A stretch of DNA of 64,000 nt from Clostridia bacterium (GCA_025997215.1 BNUH01000004.1:1-64000), one strand, 5' to 3'; shown: positions 53,365-61,930, counted from the first letter of the stretch. The notes: generated by a model from the sequence alone, not told the origin. Numbers and translations are program-made.

Positions 53365-53940
53365 TTAATACGATGCTCGTGGGCCTCCTGTGTACGGCGG
53401 ACGGGTTACAGCCGCAACGCATCGAGCTTTGCCGATGCAATCGATATCTAAGCGGATCGGCACAGCCACGCGTTTTAGGTGCATGCCGATCAATGTCGAA
53501 CCTATATCCATACCCGCGTCGGCTTCGACACTTTCAACCAGCACGGGGGCTTTCATGAGTTTAAAAACAGCCGATGCGAACGAGCCGCCAGCCTCCGGCG
53601 TAGGCACGGCTATCACGCGTTGCAATTGGAATGCATCTAAGGTTGAACGCTCAACCACGAGCGCACGGTTCAGGTGCTCGCAGCACTGGGCAGCGAGTGC
53701 TATACCGTTAGCATTGCATAATGATAATACAACCTCCGCCAACGCTTTGCCTAAACCTGGGTACGCTTTCGAGCCGATTGAATTGCCCGCTACCTCGCTG
53801 GTTGAGCAGCCAATTACCAGTAATTTTATTGGATCATACAAGGCTTTGGTTAACAGCTCATTAAGGTTATTCCTTAGCGCGGTTACACATTCATCAATGA
53901 ATGCGCTCGTCACATCGTCAGGAGATCCCAGCTTACTCAT
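53365..53940 (-). CDS. TIGR01440/UPF0340 family protein (YwlG-like)
   Basis: Conserved Firmicute protein of 191 residues. Typical segments are L-L-V-I-G-C-S-T-S-E-V-A-G-N-S-I-G-S, A-A-Q-C-C-E-H-L-N-R-A-L-V and D-A-G-M-D-I-G-S-T-L-I-G-M-H. The conserved Cys, His and Glu residues hint at an enzyme, but no activity is established. The start is ATG 53940, five bases after the SpoU methylase gene. Confidence 0.9.
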   Translation of the reverse strand: MSKLGSPDDVTSAFIDECVTALRNNLNELLTKALYDPIKLLVIGCSTSEVAGNSIGSKAYPGLGKALAEVVLSLCNANGIALAAQCCEHLNRALVVERSTLDAFQLQRVIAVPTPEAGGSFASAVFKLMKAPVLVESVEADAGMDIGSTLIGMHLKRVAVPIRLDIDCIGKARCVAAVTRPPYTGGPRASY

Positions 53941-53945
53941 AATAA

Positions 53946-54680
53946 TTATAGTCCTCCTTGTATGAACGCGTACACCCCGACCGATACCGCGACGGCCAGA
54001 TTCAACGAATCAATCGCATTAGATTGCGGGATGCGCACGGGTTGGCCCAGTTGTGCGAATTCCGGCGGCAAGCCTGCGCCTTCATTACCGAAAATTAGCG
54101 AGAATAATGCAGGATGCTCCGACGCGGCGACTGGCAGCGGCACCGATCCATCCAGCATGAACGGGAACAGCGCATGGCCAGGGAACAGCACGCGGTATTC
54201 GTCGAATGACGCGAACTGGCCTAGCCTCATCGAGAACAGCGCGCCCATCGACGCGCGGACTACGTGCGGGTCGAGGATGTCTGCCGCGCGGCCGATTACC
54301 GCCAAGTCAGGCAGCCCAAAGCCTACTAGGCTGCGCAATATCGAGCCTAGATTCCCTTGATCGGATGGCTGAACCAACGCCACATGCGGCCGATCCGGCA
54401 TGATTGGATCGCACGCGTCGGCCTTGCAGAATTCCATCGCGGCGAAGCAGTTATCCTTGCTGGATATTCGCTGCAGCGCGCGTGATGCGTACTCGATCCG
54501 TATGCCGAGTGTACTGCAGCGTTCGACCAGCTTCGCGGTGCCTTCGCTGTTTGCACCGCGCTCGTCCAGCAGCAAACGGCGCGCACAGCCAGGCTGGTGT
54601 TCCAACAGCGCAAGCGCTGGGTAAACACCCAGCGCGAAGGAGTTCGGCGACGATCGTTCATACGGTTGAATCGCGGGCAT
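53946..54680 (-). CDS. TrmH/SpoU-family RNA 2'-O-methyltransferase
   Basis: Trefoil-knot RNA methyltransferase of 244 residues. Motif 1 is Q-P-S-D-Q-G-N-L-G-S-I-L-R-S, motif 2 is L-I-F-G-N-E-G-A-G-L-P and motif 3 is R-I-P-Q-S-N-A-I-D-S-L-N-L-A-V-A. H-V-V-R-A-S-M-G-A-L-F is also conserved. The N-terminal substrate-binding region (about 1-90) is divergent. The RNA target cannot be read. It stands 12 bases downstream of the LCP gene. Confidence 0.9.
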   Translation of the reverse strand: MPAIQPYERSSPNSFALGVYPALALLEHQPGCARRLLLDERGANSEGTAKLVERCSTLGIRIEYASRALQRISSKDNCFAAMEFCKADACDPIMPDRPHVALVQPSDQGNLGSILRSLVGFGLPDLAVIGRAADILDPHVVRASMGALFSMRLGQFASFDEYRVLFPGHALFPFMLDGSVPLPVAASEHPALFSLIFGNEGAGLPPEFAQLGQPVRIPQSNAIDSLNLAVAVSVGVYAFIQGGL

Positions 54681-54692
54681 CTTATGTTTTAA

Positions 54693-56027
54693 TCACTTTG
54701 ATGATTTTGGTATGTACTGCCCGTATATGAATTCGTGCAGCGCGGTCTTGTTGCGCGTCAGATTGGCGTCGAGCACGGATTCGCCGGCCTCGGCCTGGAC
54801 GAATGAGTAGCTGCCTTCCAGCGGCAGCGACAGGTACTCTATCGGCTGCAACCCGGTGACTAGCGTCTTGACGGCGATGGTGACCAGCTCGGACAGCGAA
54901 ATGTTGGTGGTGGTGTACGGCATCAGCACATTCGCGAATATCATGAGCTGCTGCGGATTCGCGTCGCCCATAACCATCTCGAGCAGCTTCTCCAGCACGA
55001 CGCGCTGGCGGTTCGTCCGGGCAAAGTCGCTGTCGATGTGGCGAATCCGCGCGTAAGCCATCGTCTGCAACGGGTCGAGCTTGGTCGGACCGACCTGCCC
55101 CTTCTTCAGGATAATGCGGTCAGGGTTTTTCTCGAACCCCTCGTAATCTTCAGCAGTGGCCACGATATCGTTGATCTGTTCGGCCTCGCCGGGTATCAGG
55201 TCGATCACCGCGCCGCCGAATACGCTGATGATATCCACCAACCCATGCAGATTCACGCGGACATATCGAGTGACATTCATATCGAATAATGTATTGACCG
55301 TTTTCATGGCCAGATTCGGTCCGCCAAAGGCGTGGGCGACGTTGATGCGCTGCTTGCCGCCCAGATTCGGTATCTCCACATAAAGATCGCGTGCCAGCGA
55401 CGAAAGCTTGACCTGCCCCGTAGATTGGTTGATGGAGGCGATGATCATCGTGTCGGTGCGGCCAGAATTGGACTTGGGATCGCGGTCGTCCGTGCCCAGC
55501 AGCAGTATATTCGTCCAGTCGTCGGGCAGGGCGGCATTGGGATCGAGGGCGTTCTTCTTAATGGTGATGCGGTTGGATTCGGTAATCGGCGGCAGCGTCA
55601 GATCCACGATGGAATTGATGACGCCCTCGACATCCCATGGATCCTCGATGGTGGCGTACGCGTCGAAGTTGTCGTCCTGGTTATTCTTTTTCAATTCTTC
55701 TAGCTGTTCCTCGGTGACGGCGGTTATCTTGCCGGAAGAGCTGGCGATTTGGTAGACAATGCCGCTGCCTTGCAACACGGCGGAGGCGTTGGCCGCCGGG
55801 TTCATCGTGGGTTGGGGCGGCAGCGCTAACTCGTCCGACGGCTGCTCGATGAGCGGATTCTCCAGCAATGCCGGGGAGAATACCCCCGTCAGCACCAGCG
55901 CGACAGCACCGCCAGCCATTAATGATAGTATAAGTATCACAGCCATGAAGCCCATCACAACATCCCGGCGTTCCGTGTGGTGCGTCCGCGGATGGATGGG
56001 GCGGTATTTGGGCATCTTCCTACGCAT
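54693..56027 (-). CDS. LytR-CpsA-Psr (LCP) family glycopolymer transferase
   Basis: Attaches wall teichoic acid or other glycopolymers to peptidoglycan. The 444 residues include a cytoplasmic basic tail, one transmembrane helix (about 24-48) and a spacer region. The LCP domain starts at about 165: N-I-L-L-L-G-T-D-D-R, the conserved arginines in L-S-S-L-A-R-D-L-Y-V, then H-A-F-G-G-P and Y-A-R-I-R-H-I-D-S-D-F-A-R-T-N-R-Q. ATG 56027 follows GGAGG. It is the first gene in a four-gene series with trmH, ywlG and HAD. Confidence 0.92.
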   Translation of the reverse strand: MRRKMPKYRPIHPRTHHTERRDVVMGFMAVILILSLMAGGAVALVLTGVFSPALLENPLIEQPSDELALPPQPTMNPAANASAVLQGSGIVYQIASSSGKITAVTEEQLEELKKNNQDDNFDAYATIEDPWDVEGVINSIVDLTLPPITESNRITIKKNALDPNAALPDDWTNILLLGTDDRDPKSNSGRTDTMIIASINQSTGQVKLSSLARDLYVEIPNLGGKQRINVAHAFGGPNLAMKTVNTLFDMNVTRYVRVNLHGLVDIISVFGGAVIDLIPGEAEQINDIVATAEDYEGFEKNPDRIILKKGQVGPTKLDPLQTMAYARIRHIDSDFARTNRQRVVLEKLLEMVMGDANPQQLMIFANVLMPYTTTNISLSELVTIAVKTLVTGLQPIEYLSLPLEGSYSFVQAEAGESVLDANLTRNKTALHEFIYGQYIPKSSK

Positions 56028-56118
56028 GGTTATCCTCCAGATATAATTATATCGTTACAGTTGAAACCCTTATTGTCAAAGGTTTCTATTGGATACGACG
56101 AACGGAGGATATAAAACT

Positions 56119-56199
56119 ATGCATGTGAATGCCGATAATATAGGTTCGACTTCATTTACAAAGGCTGGGCATGCGTTCCTGACTTTGACATTCACCTAA
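56119..56199 (+). CDS. Possible 26-residue small protein
   Basis: ATG 56119 has ACGGAGGA placed nine bases ahead and opens 26 codons ending at TAA 56197-56199. The predicted peptide (M-H-V-N-A-D-N-I-G-S-T-S-F-T-K to F-L-T-L-T-F-T) has no recognised family. The strong ribosome-binding site in an otherwise empty 440-base gap (56028-56467) is the only evidence. The remainder of this gap holds the hsp20 promoter and leader. Confidence 0.35.
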   Translation: MHVNADNIGSTSFTKAGHAFLTLTFT

Positions 56200-56301
56200 A
56201 AAACGAATTCGTAATCGCTAGAATTAGTTAGGAATTTGAAGCAACAGCGAGCATTCTCGAGCAAACCGAGGCTCCTGACCTTCAACTGCCTTTCCTTGAC
56301 T

Positions 56302-56330
56302 TTGACTACCACTGACTATTGAGGTATACT
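56302..56330 (+). promoter_or_regulatory. Predicted SigA promoter of hsp20
   Basis: TTGACT (56302-56307), 17 bases, TATACT (56325-56330). A second TTGACT begins six bases upstream. No CIRCE or CtsR box was seen around it. Confidence 0.65.
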
Positions 56331-56467
56331 CACTACGTCAAGGAAAACCAAGGGCGGCGGGCATGGCAGATCCTGCATAAACTGGATGCCGCAGGGGAAT
56401 GATAACGCCGTGGCGCGGTGCGCGCAGCCCAATAGTTACACAATAATAAACGCAGGAGGATTCGACA
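56331..56467 (+). promoter_or_regulatory. Long structured 5' leader of hsp20
   Basis: About 130 bases separate the predicted transcription start from the ATG. ATCCTGC (about 56376) can pair with GCAGGA in the SD region (about 56452), and several GC-rich hairpins lie between them. A temperature-sensitive SD mask is possible, as known for other small heat-shock genes. Confidence 0.35.
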
Positions 56468-56929
56468 ATGTTTAACATGATCCCGTACCGCAGGGGCAAT
56501 CGGACGCCCAACCTGTTTGACGACCGCTTCTTTCGCTCGTTTTTCGACATGACCGACGGCATGCGCAGCGGATTCCAGGTTGACGTGCGCGACGAGGGCG
56601 AAAATTATGTGATGGAGGCTGAACTGCCGGGCCTCAAGCAGGAGGACATCGAGCTGACCATCGACAGCGATGTGCTGACCATCTCTGCCCAGCGCAAGAA
56701 CGAGCGCCGCGAAGAGAAGGAAAACTATCTGTATTGTGAGCGCCGCAGCGGACGATTCCAGCGCAGCTTCACGCTGGACGGCATCAACCAGGATCAGATC
56801 AGCGCCAACTACCAGGACGGCGTGCTGACGCTGCGGATGCCCAAGACCGCCCCGGAACCCCAGAAGAGCCAGCGCAAGATTCCCATCCAGGCTGTCAACG
56901 GCGGCAGTGGGGATGTGCCGGTGCAATGA
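56468..56929 (+). CDS. Hsp20/alpha-crystallin family small heat-shock protein
   Basis: ATP-independent holdase of 153 residues. The N-terminal arm (1-35) contains R-R-G-N-R-T-P-N-L-F-D-D. The alpha-crystallin domain (about 36-128) has A-E-L-P-G-L-K-Q-E-D-I-E and the closing G-V-L-T-L-R-M-P-K, and the C-terminal anchor motif is I-P-I (R-K-I-P-I-Q). The ATG follows CAGGAGG. It is monocistronic with a promoter and a terminator. Confidence 0.95.
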   Translation: MFNMIPYRRGNRTPNLFDDRFFRSFFDMTDGMRSGFQVDVRDEGENYVMEAELPGLKQEDIELTIDSDVLTISAQRKNERREEKENYLYCERRSGRFQRSFTLDGINQDQISANYQDGVLTLRMPKTAPEPQKSQRKIPIQAVNGGSGDVPVQ

Positions 56930-56954
56930 GTTGAACGCTAAACGTTAAGCGTTA

Positions 56955-56990
56955 ACAGTCCGCCGCCAATTTGTGCTGACGGCGGGCTGT
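56955..56990. terminator. Terminator of hsp20
   Basis: ACAGTCCGCCG and CGGCGGGCTGT form a stem with one mismatch around a 14-base loop, followed on the plus strand by AGTTATTTTA. It also lies two bases from the end of the convergent PHP gene. A smaller AACGCT/AGCGTT hairpin precedes it. Confidence 0.65.
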
Positions 56991-56992
56991 AG

Positions 56993-57793
56993 TTATTTTA
57001 TCTCCAGCCGCTCCACCCGCCGAACCCCCAGCGCGTCCAGGAACATGCTGGCTTGCAGCACCAGCTCGGGATCCCGCAGCGCTTTGGGGTCGTGGGCGTC
57101 TACACCGATAATGGCCGCTGCGCCTTCCTCGGCGGCGATTCGCCAGAATTCTAGATTCGGATAGCCCAGCGAATGAACCGAGATGTGCGGTTCGGGACGC
57201 ACCAGCTTGCGTACGCCATAAAGGTTATACTCGATGGGGATATTGAACGAGCGCGCCGCGCGGCATAATTCGCGGCAGATCCACGCCAGTTCCGGCGTGA
57301 ATTCGCTGTACGGCAGCAGGAACATGTCGGGATGCGCCAGACATGCGAAGTGGCCCGTCGCCATCCCGTCAACGCAGAGTTCCAAATACTTGAGCGGCGG
57401 CGGCGTTTTGATCCTATCGCCGAAGTAGACCTCGTTCGGCGCGGTGGTGTCGTAATGCTGGCCGAGGATAAGGTAATCCACCTGCGAGCGCAGTTCCTTC
57501 AGCGCGTCGGTATGGTTTGGGAAGAATTCACATTCCAATCCGCACAAAATTTCGATCTTATCTTTGTTGAGTTCGCCTAACTCGCGCACCGACGCGATAT
57601 ACTCCGGCAATTCATTCCACAGCATCCTAACGGGCATATGAAACCAATCCGTAAACGGCCATGGGCAGTGATCCGAAAAACCCAGCGTTGTGTAACCGTT
57701 CTCGACGGCGGCAGCGACATAATCGGCGTTGGTGCCAACCGCATGATGGCATCGGGATGTATGGGTATGGTAATTGGTATAATTATTCAGCAT
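56993..57793 (-). CDS. PHP-domain histidinol-phosphatase-like phosphoesterase
   Basis: Metal-dependent phosphoesterase of 266 residues. PHP motifs are Y-H-T-H-T-S-R-C-H-H (first metal ligands), L-G-F-S-D-H-C, G-L-E-C-E-F-F, I-L-G-Q-H-Y and G-V-D-A-H-D-P. It resembles HisK-type histidinol-phosphatases, but no other histidine gene is near, so the substrate is open. It starts four bases after the DUF218 gene; GCTGGGG within that gene's end serves as SD. Confidence 0.87.
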   Translation of the reverse strand: MLNNYTNYHTHTSRCHHAVGTNADYVAAAVENGYTTLGFSDHCPWPFTDWFHMPVRMLWNELPEYIASVRELGELNKDKIEILCGLECEFFPNHTDALKELRSQVDYLILGQHYDTTAPNEVYFGDRIKTPPPLKYLELCVDGMATGHFACLAHPDMFLLPYSEFTPELAWICRELCRAARSFNIPIEYNLYGVRKLVRPEPHISVHSLGYPNLEFWRIAAEEGAAAIIGVDAHDPKALRDPELVLQASMFLDALGVRRVERLEIK

Positions 57794-57796
57794 TCA

Positions 57797-58447
57797 TTAT
57801 AACCCCAGCTTATATTTAATCCATGATAACGACTCGCGGATGTGATTCTTCCACCACATCTCGGGCGCGGATGCACTGCCCGCGCCGATGGCATCGATGC
57901 CCTGCTCGCGGCATATGGCCAGCGCGCGCGGCACGTGGTAATCGGATGTGACGACCAGCGCGCGCTTCAGGCCGTGCGCATCCATGATTGCCTTAGCGTT
58001 GGCGATATTCTCGCGGGTGTTGCGGGATGTATTCTCGGATGCCAGGCTTTCGGTGGGAATGCCCTGCTTCCTCATCCACACGTACATGAAGTCGCCTTCG
58101 GCCATCGGTTCATCCAAACCCTGGCCTCCAGTGACAATAATCAATGCGGACTTTTGGTTATAATGTTCGAGTGCGAGGTTCATGCGGCGCAGCAGAGCCT
58201 CAGATGGTACGCCGTTAGGTTTTACCTGCGCACCCAGAACGATGATACAATCATACGATGATCGGTTGTACACTAACCATCCTCCCGTGCTCGCTATGGC
58301 GCTGGGGCTGGCGATCGACTCGGTATCCTCCATATGAGCGACCGCCGCGACGAGCCAGCCGAACCCTGCCGCGCATATGATCCCCAGCACGATCAACAGC
58401 GTCACGATCCTAAGCGGCCATGACGGGCGGCGAGCTGCATTAATCAT
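57797..58447 (-). CDS. DUF218/YdcF-family membrane protein
   Basis: Protein of 216 residues with an N-terminal transmembrane helix (about 13-35) and an extracellular DUF218 domain: I-I-V-L-G-A-Q-V-K-P-N-G-V-P-S, V-T-G-G-Q-G, S-R-N-T-R-E-N-I-A-N-A and V-V-T-S-D-Y-H-V-P-R-A. SanA/ElyC/YdcF relatives are linked to envelope integrity. The start ATG overlaps the stop of the DUF3298 gene (ATGA). Confidence 0.9.
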   Translation of the reverse strand: MINAARRPSWPLRIVTLLIVLGIICAAGFGWLVAAVAHMEDTESIASPSAIASTGGWLVYNRSSYDCIIVLGAQVKPNGVPSEALLRRMNLALEHYNQKSALIIVTGGQGLDEPMAEGDFMYVWMRKQGIPTESLASENTSRNTRENIANAKAIMDAHGLKRALVVTSDYHVPRALAICREQGIDAIGAGSASAPEMWWKNHIRESLSWIKYKLGL

Positions 58448-59448
58448 CTGTATGTCTCGCTGGGGTCAACCCATGCGTTCGATGTTGGCGGGAGCAGCTT
58501 CAGGAATTCATCCATATCGCCAGTGCGCATGGGATCGGGCAGAATGGGGTTGAAGCCTGGGACGGATCCTGCATCATTATTCATTCTATCTACAGAAACA
58601 TTATATCCCACGAGAGCGTCAATGCCCTGACCGATTATCGTCTGATCGGATCCGGCGTGTTCAAACAGTGCGAGTCCGGCACTATTCATGTGCGGCATTA
58701 TAACGTCAAATGGCACCAGAATATATACGTTTCCGACCGCCGAGGGCGCTATCGTGGACTGGTCAAAGCAGATTACCAATCCCTGCCAGGTAAAGTAAGA
58801 ATGGGTGAGCAGGTCATAGCCGCTAAGCAGTTCATCCAGCGTAACGAATATATCCTCATAAGCTGGATTGGACGACAAGTCGAGCTGAATGGCAACGCTG
58901 GCCTTGATATCATTCCACAACGCTTGATAATCATCGGTATAACTATACAGCGACAGCTGCGTTCCGGCATCCATATCCCAATTCAGCGTGGTCAGCGAGG
59001 TGTACCCATGCGGCGCGGTCGCGGCGAAAAACTCCAGCTCAAAGCACAGACTAAGCAGCTTTGATCCGACAAAACCTATGGTTGGTTTGACGACGGCTTC
59101 ACCCCACGGATGCACGGTTGAAAATGCTGGCTGGTTCAAAGGCATATACTCATAGATGTTTATCAGCAGGTCTGTCAGCGATATTCGATCCGCCGCCATG
59201 GAAGCCGACAGCGCGTTGAACCGCCTCGCCGAGGTTGCGTATGTCTCATCATACGGCACGATCTCCGGCCACGACGCCATCGACCAGGCGAACGGTTGGC
59301 TAGCACCCGCATCGCCGTCGTCTCGGTGTTCAATCTGTGCGGTCTGGCGGAACACTACGCGGTACGGTACTGCCGCGGCAGCCGCACTCAACGTAAAACA
59401 TAACGATGATATTATTAACAAGATTACAACTGCCAATCGTCCGCGCAT
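58444..59448 (-). CDS. Secreted DUF3298-domain protein (RsiV/PdaC-like)
   Basis: Exported protein of 334 residues; the signal peptide (about 1-26) ends S-A-A-A-A. The region about 120-265 resembles DUF4163-DUF3298, with L-C-F-E-L-E-F-F, T-T-L-N-W-D-M-D-A-G-T and F-D-Q-S-T-I-A-P-S-A-V-G-N-V-Y-I-L-V-P. These domains occur in the lysozyme-sensing anti-sigma factor RsiV and in the deacetylase PdaC. No deacetylase or sigma-binding domain is present here. The ATG follows GGGAGGA. It is the first gene of a three-gene operon with DUF218 and PHP. Confidence 0.75.
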   Translation of the reverse strand: MRGRLAVVILLIISSLCFTLSAAAAAVPYRVVFRQTAQIEHRDDGDAGASQPFAWSMASWPEIVPYDETYATSARRFNALSASMAADRISLTDLLINIYEYMPLNQPAFSTVHPWGEAVVKPTIGFVGSKLLSLCFELEFFAATAPHGYTSLTTLNWDMDAGTQLSLYSYTDDYQALWNDIKASVAIQLDLSSNPAYEDIFVTLDELLSGYDLLTHSYFTWQGLVICFDQSTIAPSAVGNVYILVPFDVIMPHMNSAGLALFEHAGSDQTIIGQGIDALVGYNVSVDRMNNDAGSVPGFNPILPDPMRTGDMDEFLKLLPPTSNAWVDPSETYR

Positions 59449-59561
59449 ATCATGATTCCTCCCGCGTTAATCATGGTTGCCCGACATACAACGATTCGCG
59501 CTGGCGGTTTCATGCCTGGTATTTCCAAGTTACTCCAGGTGCATAGAGATCAGATTTGCCC

Positions 59562-59590
59562 TTGACGCTTGTTGTGCATGTTGATATAAT
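59562..59590 (+). promoter_or_regulatory. Predicted SigA promoter of the restriction-modification pair
   Basis: TTGACG (59562-59567), 17 bases, TATAAT (59585-59590), close to consensus and about 20 bases before the endonuclease ATG. Confidence 0.75.
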
Positions 59591-59610
59591 GCCTCTGAGA
59601 GGATGAGCCG

Positions 59611-60246
59611 ATGAATTGGATGGAGGATATACCTGAAACGATCTCATCGAAGTATGAGATCCATAACTATAATCACGCTGCGGAAATACTTTCTCAGGCG
59701 TTTGCACAGGAGTATTCGGAAGTACTATTAGCGTTAGACAAATTCTCTATAACGACTGCCGATATGATCAGCGGCGGTGGAAGTGAATCGCAGATCCCAA
59801 GAAACATGTCAGGTATTCTAAGACCAATGAATTGGCAGGAAGTACGCATTGCAGGCGACCTGCTTGTCAAGGCGCATTATCGCCAAACTAATGCCATTGT
59901 TGAATCAACTGTGGTTGAGTTTATACAAGGTCATAATATCGATTATGTAAAGAACAGAATAGCTCTGGATCTGGAGTGGAACAGTAAAGACCAGACTTTC
60001 GACCGAGATCTGTTTGCGTTCAGAACTTTTTACGAATGCGGAATTATCTCTTGCGGCATCATCATAACAAGAAGCGAGAATCTCAACCCCATATTCAGAA
60101 AACTGGGTATTATGAAAAAGTATGGCGCCAGCACGACATGGATGGGAAAACTCCTTCCGCGCCTTCAATCAAGACGGCACGGCGGTTGTCCGTTGCTGGT
60201 ATTCGGAATTACTTCAGCTGTTATATCTGATTTGGAGGTAGAATAA
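59611..60246 (+). CDS. BglII/BstYI-family type II restriction endonuclease
   Basis: Predicted restriction enzyme of 211 residues, close to BglII in size. The active-site spacing of BglII (D-x8-E-x-Q) appears as D111, D120 and E122 in N-I-D-Y-V-K-N-R-I-A-L-D-L-E-W-N, with K126-D127 after it and D-R-D-L-F-A-F-R-T-F-Y downstream, as in the family. GAGAGGA precedes the ATG. The stop shares a base with the methylase start (TAATG). Codon and base use are more AT-rich than the flanking genes, which suggests recent acquisition. The specificity (AGATCT, RGATCY or other) cannot be read. Confidence 0.78.
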   Translation: MNWMEDIPETISSKYEIHNYNHAAEILSQAFAQEYSEVLLALDKFSITTADMISGGGSESQIPRNMSGILRPMNWQEVRIAGDLLVKAHYRQTNAIVESTVVEFIQGHNIDYVKNRIALDLEWNSKDQTFDRDLFAFRTFYECGIISCGIIITRSENLNPIFRKLGIMKKYGASTTWMGKLLPRLQSRRHGGCPLLVFGITSAVISDLEVE

Positions 60247-60884
60247 TGTCCGCGCACGATCCTAATTACCATAATGAAAATGATCTTGTTACGTTCTGCG
60301 GCGGTCGGCGCTTCAGGACGATATTGGCAGACCCTCCATGGCAATTTCAAAACCGCACAGGCAAAATGGCTCCAGAGCACAGGCGGTTAAACAGATATGC
60401 CACCTTGAAACTTGACGACATAAAAGCTCTCCCCGTATCTAGCGTGGCGGATGATCCATGCCATCTATACCTATGGGTACCCAACGCGCTCCTGCCGGAA
60501 GGATTAGAGGTTATGAAAGCCTGGGGGTTCCAGTATAAGTCAAACTTGGTATGGGAAAAGGTGCGTAAAGATGGTGAACCCGATGGACGCGGCGTCGGTT
60601 TCTACTTTCGCAACGTTACTGAACTGCTTTTGTTTGGAGTGCGCGGAAACAATGCGCGTACGCTCGCGCCAGGCCGCAGTCAGGTGAATCTTGTTCGTTC
60701 ACAAAAGCGAGAACACTCCAGAAAACCCGACGAGATAGTTAACGTTATAGAACAATGCAGCAACGAACCTTATCTGGAATTGTTTGCCAGAGGGATACGC
60801 GATCGTTGGACACTATGGGGAAACGAAGCGAATGTGAGCTATACGCCTGACTGGGCGACATACACAAACGCCAGCACTTCATGA
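60246..60884 (+). CDS. MT-A70-family DNA N6-adenine methyltransferase
   Basis: Predicted protecting methylase of the adjacent endonuclease, 212 residues. The catalytic D-P-P-W is at 29-32 (I-L-A-D-P-P-W-Q-F). L-Y-L-W-V-P-N-A-L-L-P-E, W-G-F-Q-Y-K-S-N-L-V-W-E-K and the C-terminal Y-L-E-L-F-A-R motif for SAM binding are in the order of the MT-A70 beta group. Its start is embedded in the endonuclease stop, so expression is coupled. Like its partner it is relatively AT-rich. Confidence 0.85.
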   Translation: MSAHDPNYHNENDLVTFCGGRRFRTILADPPWQFQNRTGKMAPEHRRLNRYATLKLDDIKALPVSSVADDPCHLYLWVPNALLPEGLEVMKAWGFQYKSNLVWEKVRKDGEPDGRGVGFYFRNVTELLLFGVRGNNARTLAPGRSQVNLVRSQKREHSRKPDEIVNVIEQCSNEPYLELFARGIRDRWTLWGNEANVSYTPDWATYTNASTS

Positions 60885-60919
60885 CGCGCAGGCGATAATC
60901 TACTTAGGAGGCATCCGGC

Positions 60920-61777
60920 ATGGCGGTTGACTATAAGGCGCTGAAAAATGGCGGGTTCATGAGGCAGATTCAGGAGAATCGATTCTCGTTGAGGCTGAAA
61001 GTCGTCGGCGGGAACCTGACTTGCGATCAGGTCGAGACGATCACGGCGGTCGCGCGCGAGTTCGGCGACGGTCACATCCACCTGACGAGCCGCCAGGGTG
61101 TTGAGATTCCATTCATTAAGCTGAATGATACTGAAAAGGTTAAGGCTGCCCTAAAAGAGGGCGGCGTTGATACGGGGACCTGCGGCGCGCGCGTGCGGAC
61201 GGTCACGGCGTGCCAAGGCAGCACGGTATGCCCCAGCGGTTGCATCGATACGTACCCGCTGGCGGTGGCGATTGCCGAGCGGTATTATGGGAAAGTGTTG
61301 CCGCATAAGTTCAAATTCGGCGTTACCGGATGCGTTAACAACTGCCTGAAGGCCGAGGAGAATGACCTGGGCGTCAAGGGCGGCTACAGCATCGAGTATA
61401 ACAGGGATGCGTGTACGCTGTGCGGCCTATGTGTCAAGGCGTGCCGCGATGGTGCGCTGGCTATCAGTGATAATGAAGTCAAGCTGGATACGTCGAAATG
61501 TAACAACTGCGGCCGCTGCGCCAAGGCATGCCCGACCCGCGCGTTGACAGGCACACCCGTTTACGTGCTGTCATTCGGCGGAACGTTCGGCAACCACATC
61601 GCGCGCGGCGAATCCTTCCTGCCGCCCGTACGGGAGTGGGAGACGCTGTTTAAGGCTGCGGACGCTGCGCTAACGTTCTTTGAAAAACATGCTAATCCGG
61701 GCGAACGCTTCCGCCCCGCCATCGATCGCGGCGGGTGGGATATGTTTCGCGAGGAGATTATTTCAGCAATTCAATAA
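60920..61777 (+). CDS. Siroheme/4Fe-4S sulfite (or nitrite) reductase with ferredoxin domain (AsrC-like)
   Basis: Predicted small sulfite reductase of 285 residues. The N-terminal ferredoxin-like half (about 15-80) includes H-L-T-S-R-Q-G-V-E-I-P. The siroheme-4Fe-4S motif C-x5-C...C-x3-C is at C98, C104, C138 and C142. Two 4Fe-4S ferredoxin motifs are inserted at C165-C175 and C194-C204. This matches anaerobic AsrC or related small reductases. TAGGAGG precedes the ATG. A terminator follows, and the sulfate importer operon starts 200 bases later. Confidence 0.87.
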   Translation: MAVDYKALKNGGFMRQIQENRFSLRLKVVGGNLTCDQVETITAVAREFGDGHIHLTSRQGVEIPFIKLNDTEKVKAALKEGGVDTGTCGARVRTVTACQGSTVCPSGCIDTYPLAVAIAERYYGKVLPHKFKFGVTGCVNNCLKAEENDLGVKGGYSIEYNRDACTLCGLCVKACRDGALAISDNEVKLDTSKCNNCGRCAKACPTRALTGTPVYVLSFGGTFGNHIARGESFLPPVREWETLFKAADAALTFFEKHANPGERFRPAIDRGGWDMFREEIISAIQ

Positions 61778-61790
61778 ACTATTGGAAGGC

Positions 61791-61823
61791 AACCCCCACC
61801 GCCTGTAGGCGGTGGGGGTTTAT
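61791..61823 (+). terminator. Rho-independent terminator of the reductase gene
   Basis: AACCCCCACCGCC pairs perfectly with GGCGGTGGGGGTT around TGTA and is followed by TATG. Confidence 0.85.
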
Positions 61824-61898
61824 GTATACCCATTTCCTACCGACTGATTTACCAGAATTCATCCTAAAAATTCTTTACAGCGAAATCATATTATTCAG

Positions 61899-61927
61899 TT
61901 GACATAGCCGGCTTCTTGGTATACAAT
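61899..61927 (+). promoter_or_regulatory. Predicted SigA promoter of the sulfate importer
   Basis: Consensus TTGACA (61899-61904), 17 bases, TACAAT (61922-61927). Confidence 0.75.
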
Positions 61928-61930
61928 AAA

